Assembly: GCF_963583255.1 (NCBI RefSeq)
Contig: NC_084804.1
Coordinates: 22,326,061 to 22,390,060, forward strand
Origin: Pyrus communis
Taxonomy: Eukaryota > Streptophyta > Magnoliopsida > Rosales > Rosaceae
DNA length: 64,000 nucleotides
Reading direction: 5' to 3'
Each line of letters opens with the position of its first letter. Positions within the stretch are counted from its first letter, which is position 1. This document shows, one piece after another, positions 61,063 through 64,000 of the stretch. Position numbers and translations under genes: made by a program. The notes under the pieces are model-generated. The model had not been told where the DNA came from. It did no database searches and worked only from the letters and a program-made list of their open reading frames with translations.

Positions 61063-61734
61063 ATGGCAAACTCATCGAACCTTAGCTTAGATTTGAGTCT
61101 CAGCAGCGATCCGGTTGTGCCCCGTCAAGGTAATGTATGGCGCCCTTCTTTTTTATCTTCTAACGGTCCTCTTTCAGGTGAAGACTCTGTGATGCAGGAC
61201 GCCACAATAGCTACAATAGTAGCTAAAAACCTCCTCACTCCAAAAGATAGTAGGCTGCTGTCAGGACGGTCCGATGAGTTGGCCGTTCAAGAGTCCCTCG
61301 CACTTAGTGTTCAGTGTGCGAGTTCTGTGTCCAACATGGGCCAACGCCTGCTTGCTCGGTCCCGCCAAGTGGAATCGTTGATGGCCGAGGTGGAAAGACT
61401 TAAGCAAGAGATCCAGCAGCTTAAGTACGAGAATAGAAGTTTGCATGTGCTTGCAAATAACTATTCGTCGGGGATGAAGAGGAAGCTTGATGAGCTGCAA
61501 GAATCTGAGGGTCGAATTCACAGTGACCGTCAAAGGTTTGCGTCTTATCTCCAGAGGCACCTTTTTCCTGGGTCATCCAGCACTTGGCCAAGTATTGAGG
61601 CCTGGAATGCTCTAGCTCCGATGCCTCCCGCTCCGATGGCTTCCGCTCCGATGCCTCCCGCTTCTATGCCTCCCGCTTCTATGCCTTCCGCTTCTGCGCC
61701 TCGTAGTGGGGCTTCACTCAAACAACCTTTGTGA
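61063..61734 (+). CDS. Antisense ORF of element B: coiled-coil protein with LxLxLxL motif
   Basis: 223 residues, ATG 61063 preceded by an A-run leader. N-terminal LSLDLSL (residues 7-13), heptad-rich helix (about 96-160), then a tail of APMPPA-like repeats (about 185-212) ending KQPL. It matches the element A ORF throughout. Differences in the body are mostly conservative and the tail differs by whole codons, so the frame has been kept. A poly-T run (about 61770-61796) follows. It lies opposite to gag and upstream sequence could serve as its own promoter. Function unknown; the motif content would fit a small nuclear adaptor or repressor, which is a hypothesis. Confidence 0.65.
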   Translation: MANSSNLSLDLSLSSDPVVPRQGNVWRPSFLSSNGPLSGEDSVMQDATIATIVAKNLLTPKDSRLLSGRSDELAVQESLALSVQCASSVSNMGQRLLARSRQVESLMAEVERLKQEIQQLKYENRSLHVLANNYSSGMKRKLDELQESEGRIHSDRQRFASYLQRHLFPGSSSTWPSIEAWNALAPMPPAPMASAPMPPASMPPASMPSASAPRSGASLKQPL

Positions 61735-61811
61735 AGCTCCACCTTTCTCCATGTTTAGTATCTTTCTTTCTCTTTTTTTTTTTTTTTTTTTTTTTATTAA
61801 CATAAATAAAA

Positions 61812-62897
61812 TCAAACGGCATGGAATTGGTCCTTGAATGGAAGGTGATACTTGAAGTGAACCGGCAATGGTTTGAATTCTAGTGTAGGTGCCTGATTCA
61901 TAAAAAACAGCAAGTTAGTATAAAATGTAAAGGAATTTGAAAAAAACTTACTTGTTTTGTCCGACAAGAACTCAATGACAAACACCACTCCTTTGAAAGT
62001 TTCAGGGATATTGGACTTGGCCAGATTGCAAGTGATGGTTATGACTTGTCCAATGTCATCAAATTTAACTTCTTTGGATTTTGTGGTTTCAAGAACGTCC
62101 TCTTTGATGAATTCATGACATTCCCTACTTGTCACCTTTGAAAGGGCTTCCAAGATGTCTTTTTCACCTTCTTCTTCCTTGGAAGTCATGAATCTGCAAG
62201 GAATAGGGATACTTGTTGGAACGGGGTTAAAAATAATGAAATTTGGAACAACCATACCTGTATTAGATGGCATAGGAGCAATAGGTGCCTCCGGTAAAGG
62301 TGTTTCCACCCTTTCCGTGGGTTGGGTGTATTCCTCTTCCTTGTGATTTGATTTTGATGGTTGAGGGTCCGTTCCAACCTCCTTGTCACTTCTCAACATG
62401 ATAGCATTGGTGTTTTCAAATTCTCCCTTCTGATTTGCAATGGTTGAACTAGGGAGTTCGCCTTGGTCTCGAAACTGTCCTACGAACTCCGCGATCTGCC
62501 CAATTTGCTTATCCAAGTGGTCCAACCTTTGTGGTGGCTGCATAGGCGTTGAATAGAACTCCTCATATGGCTGCCAATATCCTTCTTATTGAGCCTCATT
62601 GTCTTGATTTTGTGAGCCCTGCACCAAACAAATTAATTCATTAAGTTTTTGATTATAATCTATTGACGAACTTGAGTTTGGTTGGGCATATTGAATATGA
62701 GGTTGTGGTGGCTGCCAATATCCTCCTTGTTGAGCATTTTGAGGTTCCCACCACATAGCGTTTGAATGATCACTCCAATCCGAATTGTAAGTATTGGAAA
62801 ACACGTTATTCTTTGATTGAAGATTAGATATATCAACTCTTTGCATTTGGGACCTTTCCATGAGCTGTGACAAAAGAGAAGCGTTATCAAGTGCCAT
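61812..62897 (-). pseudogene. Gag-like ORF of element B, one in-frame stop
   Basis: One frame of 362 codons starts MALDNASLLSQLMERSQ at 62897, with a TAA at 62586-62588 where element C has CAA (Gln). It shares the WWEPQN/YWQP Gln-rich part, RLDHLDKQIGQIAEFVGQF, and the KPLPVHFKYHLPFKDQ end. It lacks CCHC, protease and RT, as in A and C. Confidence 0.8.
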
Positions 62898-62986
62898 GTT
62901 GTTCTTAACAAACAAAACACAAATAAAAACTAAATCTAAAAGACAATACAGAAACAAACAATCCAAGGGATTAGCAAATTTTCTAA

Positions 62987-63004
62987 TCCCCGGCAACGGC
63001 GCCA
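62987..63004 (-). promoter_or_regulatory. Primer-binding site of element B
   Basis: On the minus strand identical to the element A PBS (tRNA-Asp complement), five bases inside the LTR at 63010. Confidence 0.92.
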
Positions 63005-63009
63005 AAATT

Positions 63010-64000
63010 TGGTGCGTGATTTATACGCACACAAATTAAACCCTCTTTTCATCAAATTATAGTATATGTATAAGTAGGGATCGTTCTGGACCGGGGATTA
63101 GGAGGGATTGCAAATCTCTTGGAAACTGACTCAAAAACTTAAAAACACAGTTTAAAACACTAAACTAGACTCAAAGAATACAAAATTAAAGTTTAAAACA
63201 CTAAGACAAACCAAAAACTCAAAATGCTTTAAAAACACAAACTAAATTGAATTCTAACTAAAATGAACATTAAAGCAAAAGGGGGATTTAGGTTTGACGA
63301 AAATTGAAATAACGAACAAATTAAAACAGAATGTAAATATGAAATTGATGAAATAGAATGGATGAATGCTAGCTAAGGGGATCATCTCCACATATGTTAC
63401 ACTTGCATAATAAAAAGATTTCCAATTACATTTCAATAAATTATGAAACTCATCACCCCGGGTTAATTAGGTCCGCTTAAATTAACCGTCAAGTTTTCCT
63501 TAAGTTAATGAATTGGATGGGTTAGCGCAACGCAATTCACAACATTCTCCAAAAGTCCTTTACGTGAACAGCACAATAAAGATACAATCAAAGATCATTA
63601 AGCATTATGAAACTATAAGTGTTGACGAGGCATTCGTTACTATGATGAGCATGAAACTCGTGCCAAGAATTCATTTAACGCGATTGTTTATAAGCAACCT
63701 CCACTACTTGTGAATATAAGTTCATAACGATTAGGTGAAAATCACTTATATTCTAGCGTCATATTCATGCATGAAAATTAAGCGCGCATTCTTAATAAAC
63801 ATACATAAATAAGTTATCAATCAAACGGTTAAACAAATTGAATCAACAACTTATGAAATGCAATTAGAAGTAATCAAATCAAAATGCAAGCATAAACATA
63901 TATTTCGAATCACCCCCTAGCTAAAGGGGGTTTAGTTTATTATAACTTTGAAATCAAAGAAATACCTAAACATTCCAACAACTCAAACCTGAATTGTATG
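63010..64000 (-). repeat. Right (5') LTR of element B, cut by the window end
   Basis: Starts TGGTGCGTGATTTATACG. It is homologous to 56025-57020, with a sharp change in identity near 63245. Confidence 0.92.

Larger units (their letters stand above)
56025..64000 (-). mobile_element. Element B: non-autonomous Ty3/gypsy element with antisense gene cargo (runs off the window)
   Basis: The left (3') LTR is 56025-58008, starting TGATGCGGG. The right (5') LTR starts at 63010 and is cut by the window end. The PBS at 62987-63004 is a perfect tRNA-Asp complement. The purine tract is at 58009-58022, with extra tracts at about 58860 and 59694. It has a gag-like frame (61812-62897) with one stop and the antisense coiled-coil ORF intact on the plus strand (61063-61734). 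The same plan as element A identifies a family, not a chance rearrangement. Confidence 0.9.

Overview
The window looks like nuclear DNA of a dicot plant, probably Rosaceae and possibly the apple/pear tribe. The grounds are an intronless class I carboxylesterase gene, Cassandra elements with 5S rRNA-like LTRs, a SINE of the kind I associate with Rosaceae, and a dense nest of plant LTR retrotransposons. The species cannot be fixed by eye. Host coding content is very low: one intact gene and one broken tandem paralog. Almost everything else is mobile DNA.

Layout. 1-369 and 6035-6161 are two halves of a carboxylesterase (CXE) pseudogene split by an old Ty1/copia element (370-6034, TSD GAGTG). A second, younger but broken copia element occupies 7228-13458. 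The intact CXE gene is at 13826-14773. From 15.4 to 22.7 kb lie a Cassandra solo LTR (15416-15709), a complete Cassandra (16712-17309), a poorly identified repeat (about 17980-19740), an AT-rich tandem array (19988-20320), a SINE (about 20585-20760) and LTRs of a small unnamed family whose termini read TGACACA.

22.7-42.6 kb is a nest. The small element (LTRs at 21988 and 42273, PBS at 42258) was hit by an Angela-type copia element (22705-31721, LTRs about 99.4% identical, no intact genes) and by Ty3-type element A (32679-42025, LTRs about 99.7% identical). 42.6 to about 47.7 kb is a dead chromovirus-type Ty3/gypsy element with a third Cassandra in its 3' LTR. 48688-56024 is an Angela-type LTR in reverse, split by Ty3-type element C (48949-55418). 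Element B, on the minus strand, starts at 56025 and runs off the right edge.

The most interesting content is the A/B/C family. All three have a tRNA-Asp primer-binding site, LTRs of about 1.8-2.4 kb, a shortened gag-like ORF starting MALDNASLL with no visible CCHC knuckle, protease, RT or integrase, and three evenly spaced AAGTGTGGGGG tracts. A and B, but not C, also carry a cassette of about 2 kb holding an antisense gene. It encodes a 223-230 residue coiled-coil protein with an N-terminal LxLxLxL motif and a Pro/Met-rich tail, intact in both copies. How such elements move (presumably with proteins from relatives) and why they keep an antisense gene are the main open questions.
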